Assembly: GCA_024803745.1 (NCBI GenBank)
Contig: JANJXV010000043.1
Span: 3,283,001 to 3,347,000 of the forward strand
Direction of reading: 5' to 3'
Source of the DNA: Megascapheus bottae
Lineage: Eukaryota; Chordata; Mammalia; Rodentia; Geomyidae
DNA: 64,000 nucleotides
Numbering within the stretch: the stretch's first letter is position 1; each line of letters begins with the position of its first letter. Below are positions 45,064 to 56,692 of this stretch, piece by piece. A program made the position numbers and the translations under genes. The notes beneath the pieces are model-generated. The model was not told the origin of the DNA, made no database searches, and was given only the letters and a program-made list of their open reading frames with translations.

Positions 45064-45703
45064 TTGTTAAGTAGTGCCCCTTCTGTCTGGCAAATATGAT
45101 GTAACCCTTCTATTAATTACAATAAAAAGATATTAAGGACAGCAGTCATTCATTATATGGCTTTTGTTTCAATATCATAGAGGTCCATTCAATTAGCTTC
45201 ATACTATATGGCCTTATGTATCAAGATTTTGCTCTATTGCAAATCTCTGCTAGTAGAGCCCAAGGTTTCTACTGGTTATGATGAATGAGGGAAACCAATG
45301 AGCCTAAGTTCCTTTGAGTCTGGCTTACTTCGCTTAATATGATTTTTGTTAAGTCTTTCAATTTCCTAACAATTGGGGCGAGGTTGTTTTTTCTGACAGC
45401 AGTCCTTAATGTGCTATGTTATTTCTCATCTCTTTTGCTGTTCCTTGGTTATCTCATATTGTCACAATATCTCACTTTGTTATCTGATATATTGGATACA
45501 TTTGTATTTGGTTACTTGAAATTGGACAGGGAAGGGGGGAAAACCAAGAGGGGGGGTGGTGGGGAGGGTAATGGGGACCAAGACATGTGAAACGGTATCA
45601 ATGTATGTGAATTAATGCACCTTCTATCTGACAAATATCATGTAACCCTTCTATTAATTACAATAAAAATATTTAAAAAATAAAAAATAAAAGATATTAA
45701 AAA
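45064..45703 (+). mobile_element. L1: Short L1 3' end that received a second L1
   Basis: A very short plus-strand L1 end (45,064-45,136, with 'aacccttctattaattacaa') is split by the inner L1 described separately; its remaining A tail is at 45,701-45,703. The outer pair of duplications is a perfect 18 bp, 'agaattgatgcctgttct' (45,046-45,063 and 45,704-45,721). Confidence 0.88.
45137..45688. mobile_element. L1: 5'-inverted (twin-primed) L1, nested
   Basis: The left part (45,137 to about 45,402) is minus-strand L1; the right part (about 45,403-45,688) is plus-strand 3' UTR. The two parts meet at adjoining L1 positions (inverted part ends 'gctgtcc', direct part starts 'tccttaatg'). It is flanked by 'aaaagatattaa' (45,125-45,136 and 45,689-45,700). 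Confidence 0.9.
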
Positions 45704-45721
45704 AGAATTGATGCCTGTTCT

Positions 45722-45850
45722 ATTATTGTTTTCTATTTTTTATAAGTTGGAGTTTTCATTATTTATTGAAACTGGAATAAACAAAATAAAATGTGCTCAG
45801 AATGGTTAATTCATCAGGAAACTCTAAAGTTGAATAAACATTGATTTTGC
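45722..45850 (+). repeat. Dispersed repeat R, copy 6 (short end piece)
   Basis: 'ggagttttcattatttattg' and 'aataaacaaaataaaatgtg' match about 1,365-1,415 and 63,445-63,490. Confidence 0.7.
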
Positions 45851-45859
45851 CTTTCTATG

Positions 45860-46450
45860 GAATTACACCATTTGAGGTCTTCTGGACGCTACCATGTATC
45901 AGTGAATACATTTTTATACAAGATCATACAGCCCAACGTATTTACTAAGGAGTTTGTGAGCTAAATGGACCTTGCACATACAAGGGAAAACATAAATCCT
46001 TTATCTCTCTGAGCCTAACTTACTCTTTAACATAATTTTTTTCCAGATCTTTCCACATGATACAATGTTTTCCTCACTAATGGATGGCTATGTATATATA
46101 CCACATTTCCTGGCTCCATTGGCCCACTGAGGATGCTCTGGGATGATTCCATCCATGTCTGATAATCTACCAACAGCAGAATCCTCACATCCTTCATATT
46201 GATTTTTTCTTTTTTTTCCAGGCCGCTCTCCTCCCATATGGCTACCCGGTTCCTCATCATAATGGGGAATCTGTGCCACTAAGAATCCTTCTCACATCCA
46301 TAGGCCTCTGGGCACTTATTGCTTTATGTTTCTGACCTCTGGATCATTCCAAGGGGTGCAAGTTCAATTCATTCCCCATATTTGTGCTACAGTGAATCCA
46401 GGGACTCTGCTACATCATATGGGGACTCAGCTGGGTGTTTGCAGGTGTTT
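45860..46450 (-). mobile_element. L1: Old L1 fragment (probable)
   Basis: The reverse orientation resembles the ORF2 C-terminal/3' region of old L1s: 'gagcctaacttactctttaa', 'ggatggctatgtatatatac' and 'gatgattccatccatgtctg'. It is heavily diverged. Confidence 0.45.
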
Positions 46451-47389
46451 CTTCCTGGGAAGTTAAGGGTATGTTTGTATAAAAAATGATCATATAAATA
46501 AAATAATTATAAAATAAATAAAACTCGCAGGGTAGAACAATGATATTCTTGGGGATGTTTTGTGTGGATCAATTGTACAACAACACAAATATTATAATCG
46601 TTACTCTAGTTTGTCCATAATATGTAAGGCTTTGGTAAAGCATAGTTTAATGCCAATGAAAATGTAAACGGAATGGTTCTGCCCTTCATCAAATAAGTAT
46701 AAATGACCAAAGTTTAAATCTATAAATCTTCTTGCTAGACAAAGCAATTTTCAACCTGGCATGGATTTTTTTTTTTATGATTCTGTCAGCCCTGTGTGTC
46801 AAATGTCCAAAACTTGGCCTGTTAATACACACATGTTGGTAAATTGTGACCTGTGGGTATTAATCCTCCAAGGCCATATAGAAGCCAAGGATGAACTGTC
46901 CTTCCCTTGTCTCCAGGACACTGGTCCTATATCTGTCTCCTCATCACCACCATCTCTGCTCCTTCTGTGTCTTCATCCCTCTCCTGAGGACAGAGGCTGC
47001 ACTTGTGCTGAGCACCAGATCTGGGGTCCTCAGATCTGTCCACCTGAGCCAAAGCTGAGGAGAGAAGCAGCTTAAGCAATTGAGTGGGGTGGGATGGGTG
47101 GTGAAGGACTTTCAGGAATGTCTTCTCTGCAGCATGAGGACAGGTAGGATGGTTTGGGCATCACAGTGGGTGAGGATGCCCATGTAAATCCGTGCACACA
47201 AGGGGACTGGAAAGTGTATGTCCTCAGTGAACTTGCAGGTAGGGTTTGAAGGTTAAGGGTACCAGTATATATAATGGAGAATTATTTACCTACTGTGCTT
47301 TTCATTCCCATTTGTGGCTCACCAAATGCAGCAGGATATAAATGGTTCAAACCAGTTTCCTAAGTTTTCATAGAGGCTGACTGAAAAGA

Positions 47390-47485
47390 GGAGGAGGAGG
47401 AGTAGAAATAGTAGGGAGAGGAGGAGGAGGAGGAGCAGGAGGAGGAGGAGGACGAGGAGGAGGAGGAAGATTATGATGATGATGA
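47390..47485 (+). repeat. (GGA)n with a short GAT run
   Basis: About 75 bases of GGA/GCA then 'gatgatgatgaaaatgac'. The counterpart in unit B is at 55,235-55,350. Confidence 0.95.
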
Positions 47486-47597
47486 AAATGACAAGAGGAT
47501 GTTACATCAATGAAACTACTGCCAGATATGCCTTGTGTCCCTCTTGGAGATCTTGTTCTTAGGACATTCTTTCTCATTTCATATGCTTAACCTTTTG

Positions 47598-47599
<2 letters not shown>

Positions 47600-47655
<56 letters not shown>
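47600..47655 (+). repeat. (TG)n microsatellite
   Basis: About 54 bases of TG, much shorter in unit B (about 55,455). Confidence 0.95.
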
Positions 47656-47679
47656 ATGTGCAAGTACATATGTAGGTTT

Positions 47680-47875
47680 GGTTGCTGGAACTCAGGGCCT
47701 AGGTGCTGTCCCTGAGGTTTTTGCTCAAAGCTACAGCTCCACTTCCTGCTTTTTACTAGTTAATTGAAGACAAATGTTTCTCAGACATCCCTGCCCCAGA
47801 ATGGCTTCCACTTGTGAATCTCATGCCTCAGCCCCTTGAATAGTTTGGATGAGAATTATGAGCCATCTGCCTCTG
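47680..47875 (-). repeat. Composite SINE (unit A)
   Basis: A reverse-orientation SINE with 'actagttaattgaagac'; the same SINE is at 55,495-55,680 in unit B. Confidence 0.65.
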
Positions 47876-48882
47876 AAACAATGTATATTTTTAAAGAGAA
47901 GGCTGTTTACCTTCCTCTTATTCATTTGGTTAAACAATAGATGAGTTGATGAAAGGAGTTATTCCATCAGAATCCTTTCCTGCCATACTTTACTCAATTG
48001 GTTTGTGAATTGATACATAACACCCTATATGTATTCATACACCTTGATAATTGAGATCTAATTTCCATGTTTAAGAGAATGTTCAGCGTTCTTTGTTTCT
48101 ATGAGCCTGACGTATTTCAGTCAGTATCACATTTCCAGACCTACCCATTTCCCGACAAATGCCATAATACCAGTAAAGGCAAGTGCAGAGGAACCAGAAG
48201 TAGATTTGTGCCTGCTTGATGTCAGAGATGAATAAGAATTGGATGGGATTGGGTTTTTTCATTGGGATAAAAAATATTCACTGCACTAATGGCTGGGAAT
48301 CTGCTTTGTTCTCCTAACCCAATATTGCTCTAGTGGCTTGACCTACTGGTGGCCCTTCCCCCAGTGGATGATGGTCCACAAATCCTCCAGCCCAGTTTAC
48401 CACCCGGAATCTCAATCGCTATAGGAAAGCCTACTCTCCCACCCTTTCAATGGATAGGCTTCCTAGAGCCTAGGTCTGGGCACTGGCTCCAAAAATAGGC
48501 TCCTAGACAGAGACATGCATCCTAAATGTGTAAAATGCTTAGATTCCCCCCTGCTGCCCTGGATCCTGCTCCCGCCACTATACAAGGGTGTGCTGTACTG
48601 TCAGGTGATCTTGCTCTAGCCAGCCCAGTTGTTCATTGCTTTCAACACAGCTATGTATCACATGTAGAAACTTCACATGTAGAAAAAGCCTGAGGAACAA
48701 GGTGTCCCAAAGTGAGAAGATTCTAGAAGTAAGGGAATGTCACACTTTACCAACATTCATGAGTATATTGTATTGCATGTGTGGTCTAAAATTCAAACTT
48801 GTATGTACTTGAATTTCAAATGTATACAGTTGACAATTTCAGGATATGTGTTTTATTTTCCTAACAAGATGTTTTTTTGTTT

Positions 48883-49845
48883 ATGAGCAGTTGCCCAAGT
48901 GATATAGAGGCACAAAATCTAACCCAGGTTACAGATTTCCTTCTCCTGAGAATCTCAGAGGATCCAAAATTACAACCCATGCTCTTTGTGCTCTTCCTGT
49001 CCATGTACCTGATCACTGTGCTGGGAAATCTGCTCATCATCCTGGCCATCACCAATGACCTCCACCTCCACACCCCCATGTACTTCTTCCTCTCCATCCT
49101 CTCCTTGGATGACATCTGCTTCATCTCCACCACCATCCCCAAGATGCTGATGAACCTGCAGAGTCACAGCAGAGCCATCTCCTATGCAGGCTGCCTCACA
49201 CAGATGTGCTTCTACATCATTTTTTGCTGTATGGATGTTATGCTTCTTACTGTGATGGCCTATGACCGCTTTGTGGCCATCTGTCACCCCCTGAATTACC
49301 CTCTCATCATGAACGCTCGTCTCTGTCTCTCCTTGGTTCTTCTGTCATTTTTCATCAGCTTCTTGGATGGACACCTGCACATGTGGATTGTGTTACACAT
49401 AACCGATTTCAAGGAATTGGAAATCCCAAATTTCTTCTGTGACCCTTCTCAAATCTTAGATTTTTCCTGTAAAGACACACGCACAAATGCTATTTTCAAA
49501 TATGTTGCTGCTACCATATATGGATTTCCTCCAATCTTTGGAATCCTTTTCTCTTACTATAAAATTATTTCCTCAGTGCTGAGAATCCCATCATCAAGAG
49601 GGAAGTACAAAGCCTTCTCCACCTGTGGCTCTCACCTGTCAGTGGTGTGTTTATTCTTTGGGACAGGATTGGGAGTTTATTTTGCATCAGCTGTGTCACA
49701 TTCTCCCAGGGGTAGTGCTGTGTCCTCAGTGATGTACACAGTGGTCACTCCTTTCCTGAACCCCTTCATCTACAGCCTGAGGAACAGGGACCTCAAAAGT
49801 GTCCTGAGCAGGTTGTTGAAACCACGAGCTGACATCAGGAGGTAA
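48883..49845 (+). CDS. Olfactory receptor, family 7-like (best functional candidate)
   Basis: A seven-pass odorant receptor, 320 codons from an ATG at 48,883 to TAA at 49,843-49,845. Seen: N-L-T glycosylation site, [30 protein letters not shown], intact [50 protein letters not shown] and [15 protein letters not shown] replaces the usual LLLGLS. The ATG chosen is not the usual OR start: it lies within the acceptor-like 'tttatgagcag', and the usual position holds ATA (48,904-48,906). If the AG at 48,889-48,890 is used for splicing, the start must come from an upstream exon. An AATAAA at 50,121-50,126 could end the transcript. The pseudogene at 56.7 kb is its close duplicate. Confidence 0.92.
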   Translation: MSSCPSDIEAQNLTQVTDFLLLRISEDPKLQPMLFVLFLSMYLITVLGNLLIILAITNDLHLHTPMYFFLSILSLDDICFISTTIPKMLMNLQSHSRAISYAGCLTQMCFYIIFCCMDVMLLTVMAYDRFVAICHPLNYPLIMNARLCLSLVLLSFFISFLDGHLHMWIVLHITDFKELEIPNFFCDPSQILDFSCKDTRTNAIFKYVAATIYGFPPIFGILFSYYKIISSVLRIPSSRGKYKAFSTCGSHLSVVCLFFGTGLGVYFASAVSHSPRGSAVSSVMYTVVTPFLNPFIYSLRNRDLKSVLSRLLKPRADIRR

Positions 49846-50120
49846 AAAATCCATCTGTAATATTTTTGAAGAGGAAAAAAATAACCCTCATTCCTGTAAA
49901 TCCTACCTGTCTGTACACATTCTTAGTATTTGTCTGGTTTCATTAGTAGAATTGATGACACAGGAGCACTGGGTCAAGGATATTCATGAGGAAGGATTCA
50001 TTTGTTTTTTATGTATAATATTTTAGTTTGTAAAGATAATGCCAGTCTGGAGATGGTCACCCCACAAACTGAATTTTACAATGGTTGGATGTGAATTTTC
50101 TATCATGGATATTTTACCTC

Positions 50121-50126
50121 AATAAA
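50121..50126 (+). terminator. Possible polyadenylation signal of the 48.9 kb OR
   Basis: AATAAA lies 276 bp after the stop codon, in the flank shared with the 30.8 kb gene. Confidence 0.4.
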
Positions 50127-50254
50127 AGTGGAGAAAAACAGATCATTTTGGTTTTGGTAGCACTTGTGTTTGAACTCAGGGTTTTTTCATTTCTTGGCTA
50201 ATGATGTAAGGCCAGCTCTTTTGTTTTTAGTTATTTTATAGATAGGCTCCAGGG

Positions 50255-50490
50255 CTTTGTTCTTTTTGGGTCAAGGCGGGTGAACTCATCTTGGGTGCTG
50301 TCCCTGAGCTCTTCACATCAAGGCCACTGCCCACCATTGACCAAAGCCCCACTTGCCATTTTCTAGAGGTAAATTGGAAATGAGAGTCTCAAGTCCTTTT
50401 GTGCCCAGGCTGAGTTTGGACCTTGATCCACAGGGTCTCAGCCCCTTGAGAAGCTAGGATTACTGGCTTGAGCCACAGCACTGGCTAGCA
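50255..50490 (-). repeat. Composite SINE
   Basis: The reverse orientation has 'agtctcaagtccttttgtgc' and 'gagaagctaggattactggc'. Confidence 0.75.
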
Positions 50491-50584
50491 TCTAGTGCTC
50501 CTTAAAACCATGTCTTGCCAGATGCCCAGATCTCAGGGGTGAGCCTCTAGTTCCTGACTAATAAAAGTAAGGTGGGTGCTTTTT

Positions 50585-50726
50585 GTGGTTTGTTTGATTG
50601 TTTGAACCAGTGCTGGTTCATGATCTCAGATTCTGTACACTGTCCCTGAGCGTTTTTTGCTCAAGGATATTTTTCTACTCTGTGAGCCATAGCTGCACTT
50701 CTGGCTGGGTGTGTGTTTGTGTGTGC

Positions 50727-50773
<47 letters not shown>

Positions 50774-50895
50774 TGTGTGTCAAATTAGAGATACAATTCT
50801 GATAGACTTTCTGACCTAGATGGCTTTGAAACTGAAATTCTTAGGTCTCTGCCTCCTGAGTTTCTTGGATTCTGGGTGTGAACCACAGGCACACA
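50585..50895 (-). repeat. SINE interrupted by a (TG)n tract
   Basis: Reverse-orientation arms at 50,610-50,705 and 50,785-50,895 flank TG (50,707-50,780). The related structure is downstream of the 30.8 kb gene. Confidence 0.75.
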
Positions 50896-51209
50896 GCTAA
50901 ATTATTTTTCATGAGGAAAACCAATAAATGAACATTATTTGTGAATGGGTAGAAAAATGAATACTTCAGCTATCTTATGTTCCAGAAGGTTTATTGATTT
51001 AGAGAACATGATTGAGAAAAATCAAATGATGTAAGATAAATAATGTAAAATGTGTGGCTCATCATGTATTATTTTTAATTATGGGGAGATGATTATGTGC
51101 TGATGATACTTGTGTACTTCGCTCTCCATATATATTGAACTGGAACAGTTTTTACAAAAGTTTTCATTTCACAGACATCACTGATGATAGTTAAAAAGTA
51201 TAACATTTA

Positions 51210-52815
51210 TTTTTTATTGTAATTAGTAAAAGAGTTACATGATATTTGCCAGACAGAAGGCGCATTAATTCACATACACTGATACCCTTTCACATGTCTT
51301 GGTACTCATTACCTTCCCTCCCACACCTCCCACCCATCTTGGTTTTCCCCCCTTTCCTATCAAATTTCAAATAACAAAATACAAATAAATTCAATATATC
51401 ACATAACAAAGTGAGATACTATAACAATATGAGATAACCAAGGGACAGCAAAGGAGATGAGAGACAACATAGTAGAATAAGGAAAACAATCATTCTTTAT
51501 ATGGCTTTTGTTTCAAGGTCCTGGAGGTCCTTTCAATTAGCTTCATACTATATGGCCTTATGTATCAAGATTTTGCTCTACTGCAGATCTCTGCTACTAG
51601 AGCCCAAGGTTTCTACTGATTATGATGAATGAGGGAAACCATTCAGCCTAAGTTCCTTTGAGTATGGCTTACTTCACTTAATATGATTTTTTCTAAGTCT
51701 TTCCATTTCCTAAAAAATGGGACGATGTCATTCTTTCTGACAGCAGCATAGAATTCCATTGTGTACAAATAGCACAACTTGTTGATCCACTCATCAGCTG
51801 AGGGACATCTAGGTTGGTTCCATATCTTTGCTATGGTGAATAGTGCTGCGATGAACATTGCTGTGCTAGTGGATTTAGTATGCCCTTGTTTCTGGATGGT
51901 TGGGTAAATGCCAAGTAGTGGAATTGCTGGGTCATAGAGGAATTCTATATTCAGCCTTTTGAGACATTGCCACACTGCTTTCCATAGTGGTTGAACGAGT
52001 TTGCACTCCCACCAACAGTGTAGTAATGATCCCTCCTGGCCACATCCCCTCCAGCATCTATTATTATTCGTTTTCCTCATCCTGGCCTTGATTTGCATTT
52101 CTTTTATGACCAGAGATATTGAGCATTTCTTCATGTGTCTATAGGCCATTTTTGTTTCTTCTTCAGAGAAGACTCTCTTTAAGTCTTTTGCCCATTTTTT
52201 AATGGGATGGTTGTTACATTGGAGATTAGAGAACTTCCACCTAAGAAAAGCCCAGGGCCAGATGGATTCACAGCTGAATTCTATAAGGTCTTCAAAGCAG
52301 AGCTCACACCAATACTCAAGCTCTTCAATGAAATTGAAAATGAAGTTTCTTTACAAAACTCATTCTGTGAAGCCAGTATAACCCTCATCCCCAAACCAGA
52401 CAGAGATTCATCAAAGAAAGAGAACTATAGACCTATTTCTTTGATGAACATCGATGCAAAGCTTCTCAACAAAATACTGGCCAACCGTCTCCAACCGTCT
52501 ACAACAACTCATCAAAAAAATTATACACTATGATCAAACTGGATTCATCACAGGAAGGCAAAGCTGGTTCAACATACGCAAATCAATTAATATAATTCAA
52601 CACATCAACAAGAGCAAGGACAAAAATCAAATGATTGTCTCAATAGATGCGGAAAAGGCATTTGACATGATCCAACACCCCTTTATGTTAAAAGCTCTGG
52701 AGAAACTAGGAATCCAGGGAACATTCCTCCATGTAATAAAGGCTGTGTATGAGAAACCCACTGCTATTATTACACTTAATGGTGAAAATCTAAAGCCATT
52801 CCCTCTAAAATCAGG
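51210..52815. mobile_element. L1: 5'-inverted (twin-primed) L1 in R copy 5
   Basis: The left part (51,210 to about 52,220) is minus-strand L1 3' UTR and ORF2 C-terminus (frame 52,149-51,643: [43 protein letters not shown]). The right part (about 52,230-52,815) is plus-strand ORF2 reverse transcriptase: [13 protein letters not shown], the motif-A region [10 protein letters not shown], and NGE. The YxDD catalytic motif is not included. It is flanked by 'aaaagtata.cattta' (51,194-51,209 and 52,816-52,831; one mismatch). Confidence 0.92.
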
Positions 52816-53205
52816 AAAAGTATATCATTTAATGATTTGACTAAGCTACTTTCTCTCTTTAACACTTTTTATCTTAACTTCCTTGTAGAAACACATTTCA
52901 GATTAACATGTCCACACACTTGTACAAAGTATCTTCATCAGATTAATCTCTTTCAGCCTTCTCTTCCACCTACCCTTTCACCAATATGCACATTGCGATC
53001 CAAATTTCATTTTTACACACATGAACATGATTATTATGACTGCATTATCCTGTGGCTCCTTGTTTCCATTCATTTTGGTACCTACTAATGGAAAGCCACT
53101 CAAAACACTGATATTCAGAATATTTCTGTTGTTAATTTGTTTGGGGACTACTCAAATGGCTTACAATTTGGAATTGCACTCCTCTGTATGCTATAATCAG
53201 CCATA

Positions 53206-53378
53206 TTTTCTTGCCAATCCTTGGGCTTAAACACAGGGTCATGACACTGTCCCTGGGCTTCCTCAAGGCTGGAGATCAAGGTCACTTGAGCCACAACACC
53301 ACTTCCAGCATTTTCTGTGCATATCATACAGTATGTGCATGCTAGGCAATCACTCTCCATCTAGGCCATACTCCTGGA
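53206..53378 (-). repeat. ID-like SINE inside R copy 5
   Basis: Same site as the SINEs in R copies 3 and 7. Confidence 0.75.
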
Positions 53379-53395
53379 CCCAAATCGCCATATAT

Positions 53396-53442
53396 AAATA
53401 TAATATATATATATATTATATGTATATATATATATATATGTA
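53396..53442 (+). repeat. (TA)n-rich microsatellite
   Basis: Alternating TA with a few TG/TT steps. Confidence 0.9.
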
Positions 53443-53635
53443 TGTATTGCCAGTCCTGGTCTTGAGCCCAGGGCCTGAGAACTGTCCTTGGACTTTCTCG
53501 AGGCTAGAGCTCTACCACTTGAGCCTCAGCACCACTTCCTGTTTTTTTCTATGTATGTGGTACTGAGGAATAGAATCTGGGTTTTTGTCCACACTAGACA
53601 AGCACTCTACCTCTAGGCCGAACTCTCAGACCCCC
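53439..53635 (-). repeat. ID-like dimeric SINE
   Basis: Full reverse-orientation copy starting 'tgtattgccagtcctggtct'. Confidence 0.87.
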
Positions 53636-54140
53636 AATTCACCATATTTTTGATGCTGTCATCTGTCATAGAGCTTGGAATCTTTGTTTAGCAGAGAAAA
53701 AGGCTAAATCTACTGTATTGGATATTCTTCCCCCTCCCACTTTATCCATGTTAGTGAGTGGATTGAGATTCGTAAGCTTTGGATTAATTTTTCTAATTGA
53801 GAGTTCTGAAAATCAGGGTCCATGATGGTAGGAGAGCCCATCTGCAGCCTATCCTCTGGCATCTCATCAAAACCTACAACATCAGATGACACTGCAGCTG
53901 ATAATCTTCCAGTACCACCCATACAGAATCCATTCTTTGAGATTCTTTTTCTTATTTTTCCATTCTTCTGTCTTGAAATTGTGGAATAATACAAATATTA
54001 TAAATGTTACTCTCTAGATGTACATATTACATAAGGGTTTGGTAAAGTATATATTAATGCCAATGAAAATGAAAACAAAATGGTTCTGCCCTTCATCAAA
54101 TAAGTATAAATAACCAAAGTTTAAATCTATAAATTTTCAT

Positions 54141-54578
54141 TGTATGGATTTTGTTTCAATATCCTGGAGGTCTTTTCAATTAGCTTCATACTGGGGCCGG
54201 GAGTTTGGCCTAGTGGTTAAAGTGCTTGCCTAGCATGCATGAAGACCTGGGTTCGATTCCTTGGTACCACATACATAGAAAAAAGCCGGAAATGGTGCTG
54301 AGGCTCAAGTGGTAGAGCTCTAGCCTTGAGAAAGTCCAAGGACATTGCTCAGGCCCTGAGCTCAAGCCCAGGACTGGCAAAAAAAAAACAAAAACAAAGA
54401 ACAATTAGCTTCATACTATATGGCCTTATATATCAAGGTTTTGCTCTATTGCAGATCTCTGCTAGTACAGCCCAAGGTTTCTACTGATTATGACAAATGA
54501 GGGGAAACATTGAGCCTAATTTCCTTTGAGTCTGGATTATCATGCAACCCTTTTATTAATTACAATATAAAAAGAAAA
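54141..54578. mobile_element. L1: 5'-inverted (twin-primed) short L1, itself split by a SINE
   Basis: The minus-strand L1 part (54,141-54,192 and 54,418 to about 54,535) is followed by a plus-strand end (about 54,536-54,578, 'atcatgcaacccttttatta'). The flanking duplication is 'tataaattttc' (54,129-54,139 and 54,579-54,590, approximate). Unit A has an unbroken 'tctataaatcttcttgctag' at this place (46,721-46,740), the empty site. Confidence 0.83.
54193..54401 (+). repeat. ID-like dimeric SINE (young-looking)
   Basis: It begins 'ggggccgggagtttggccta', with 'gggttcgattcc' (a canonical B box), and has an A-rich tail. It has a perfect 16-bp duplication 'caattagcttcatact' (54,177-54,192 and 54,402-54,417). 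It is the cleanest SINE insertion in the window. Confidence 0.95.
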
Positions 54579-55234
54579 AAATATATAAATTTTCTTGCTA
54601 GACAAAACAGTCTTCATACTGTTATGGATTTTTGTTTATGATTATGCCAGCCCTGTGTTGGAAATGTCCAGAGACTTGGCCTGTTAATACACACAAGTTG
54701 GTTAATTGTGACCTGTGGGTATTAATACTCCAAGGCCATATAGAAGTCAAGGATGAGCCTTGTCTTCCCTGTCTCCAGGACACTGGTCCTATATCTTTCT
54801 CCTCATCACTACCATCTCTGCTCCTTCTGTGTCTTCATCTCTTTCCTGAGGACAGAGCTGCTCTTGTGCTGGGCACCAGATCTGGGGTGCTCAGATCTGT
54901 CCACCTGGGCCATAGCGAGGAGAAAAGCAGCTTAAGCAATTGAGTGGGGTGGGATGGGTGGTGAAGGACTTTCAGAAATGTCTTATCTGCAGCATGAGGG
55001 CAGGTAGGATGGTTTGGGTATCACAGGGGGTGAGGATGCCCTTGTAAACCCTTGCACACAAGGAGACTGGAAAGTGTATGTCCTCAGTGAATTTGCAGGT
55101 AGGGTTTGAAGGTTAGGGGTACCAATACATGTAATGGAGAATACTTTAACTACTGTGCTTTTCATTCTCATTTGTAGCTCACCAAAAGCAGCAGGATATA
55201 AATGGTTCAACCAGGTTCCTAAGATCTCCTGAAA

Positions 55235-55350
55235 GAGGAGGAGGAGGAGGAGGAGGAGGAGGAGGACGAGGAGGAGGAGGACGAGGAGGAGGACGAGGAG
55301 GAGGAGAAGGAGGAGAGGAAGAGGAAGAGGAAGGATAATGATGAAAATGA
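55235..55350 (+). repeat. (GGA)n repeat with GAC steps
   Basis: About 100 bases of GGA/GAC, counterpart of 47,390-47,485. The minus strand encodes long Pro or Leu runs that are not a gene. Confidence 0.95.
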
Positions 55351-55494
55351 CAAGAGGACATTTCGTCAATGAAAGTATTGACAGATATGCCCAGTGTCCT
55401 CATAGCTCTTGTACTTACACTATTCTTTCTCATTTCATATGTTTCACCTTATGTGGTGTGTACATGTGTGTATGCACACAGGTTCTGCACGTAG

Positions 55495-55680
55495 GTTCTG
55501 GGGCTGGAACTCAGGGCCTAAGTGTTGTCCTTGGGATTTTTGCTGAATGCTACAGCTCCACTTCCTGCTTTTGACTAGTTAATTGAGGAGAAGTGTTTCT
55601 CAGACATCCCTGCTCCATCAGGCTTTCACCTCTGGTTCTCAGACCTTATTCTCTAGAATAATGAGCCACCGGCCCCTGGA
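55495..55680 (-). repeat. Composite SINE (unit B)
   Basis: Counterpart of 47,680-47,875. Confidence 0.65.
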
Positions 55681-56692
55681 AAATTGTATATTTTTAAAGA
55701 GCGGTTTTTTTTAACTTCCTCTTATTCATATGGTTAAACAACAGATGAGTTGATGAATGGAATTATTTCATAGGAATCCTTTCCTACTACACTTTACTCA
55801 ATTGATTTATGCATTGATACACATGACCCTATATGTATTCATACATCTTGATAATTGAGATCTAATTTCCATGTTTTAGAGAAGGATAACTGTACTTTGT
55901 TTCTCTGAGCCTGACTTATTTCACTCAATACCACATTTCCATGTCTACTCATTTCCGTACAAATATCATAATACCAGAAGAGGCAAGTGCAGAAGAACCA
56001 GAAGTATATTTGTGCCTGCCTGCGGTCACAGTAGAGATGAATAAGAATGAACAGGATTGGGTTTCCTTTCCGGTAGATTAAACAATATTCATTGTACTAA
56101 TGGATGGGACTCTACTGTGGTCTCCGAACTTAATATTGCTCTAGTGGCTTGGCCTACTGCTGGCCCTTCCCCCAGGGGATCATCCACAAATCCTCCAGCC
56201 CCATTTACAACCCAGAATCTCAATCTATATATGAAAGCCCACTCTCCCACCCTGTCAGGGAGGGATTTCAAGAGCCTAGGGCAGGGGACTGGCTCCAAAA
56301 AATAGGCTCCTAGATAGAGACCTGCATCACAAATGTATAAAACTCTTAAATACCCCCTGGTGCCTTGGAACCTGCTCCCCCACACTACACAAGGCTGTGT
56401 TGTACTGTCAGGGATCTTGTTCTACCGGCCCAGTTGTTCTTGGCTTTCCAACACCGCTGTGTATCCCTGAGCACACATGTAGACAAAAGTCTAAGGACCA
56501 AGGTATCTCAGAGAGAGAAAATTCTAGAAGTAAGGGGTTGCCACAATTCACAAACATTCATTAGTATATTGGACTGCATAGGTGGTGCAAAAATCAAACT
56601 TATGTATACTTGAGTTTCAAATATTTAGAGCTGACAAATTCTGGATATGTGCTTCATTTTACTAACAAGATGTTTTTTTTGTTTATGAGCAG

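Larger units (their letters stand above)
46575..48880 (+). repeat. OR duplication unit A, upstream part
   Basis: Collinear and similar through most of its length with 53,985-56,690 (unit B), including the 'acttggcctgttaatacaca' block (46,813/54,674), the GGA simple repeat, a partial SINE, an old L1 piece and the 'ggccc(a)gttgttc' block (48,621/56,427). No gene other than the OR is seen. It likely holds the OR's upstream exon and promoter. Confidence 0.85.
50985..53995 (-). repeat. Dispersed repeat R, copy 5 (split by an L1)
   Basis: The minus strand is collinear with R copy 3. The left piece 50,985-51,209 has the antisense of 'cccataattaaaaataatac'; the right piece 52,816-53,995 includes a SINE (53,206-53,378) and the core frame at 53,710-53,994 (GFDEMPEDR, MGSPTIMDPD, SQLEKLIQSL). 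A TA-rich tract (53,396-53,440) and a further SINE (53,439-53,635) lie within it. Confidence 0.75.
53985..56690 (+). repeat. OR duplication unit B, upstream part
   Basis: Collinear with 46,575-48,880. Relative to A it has gained an L1 (54,141-54,578) and a SINE (54,193-54,401). Confidence 0.85.

Noticed and set aside
52207..52840. Reverse transcriptase gene as an active system
   Set aside because: It is the inverted 5' piece of a truncated L1; it lacks the catalytic YxDD region and has a frame break near 52,500.
55179..55433. Pro-, Leu- or Arg-rich frames over the GGA repeat
   Set aside because: They come from the trinucleotide repeat in all frames of one strand.
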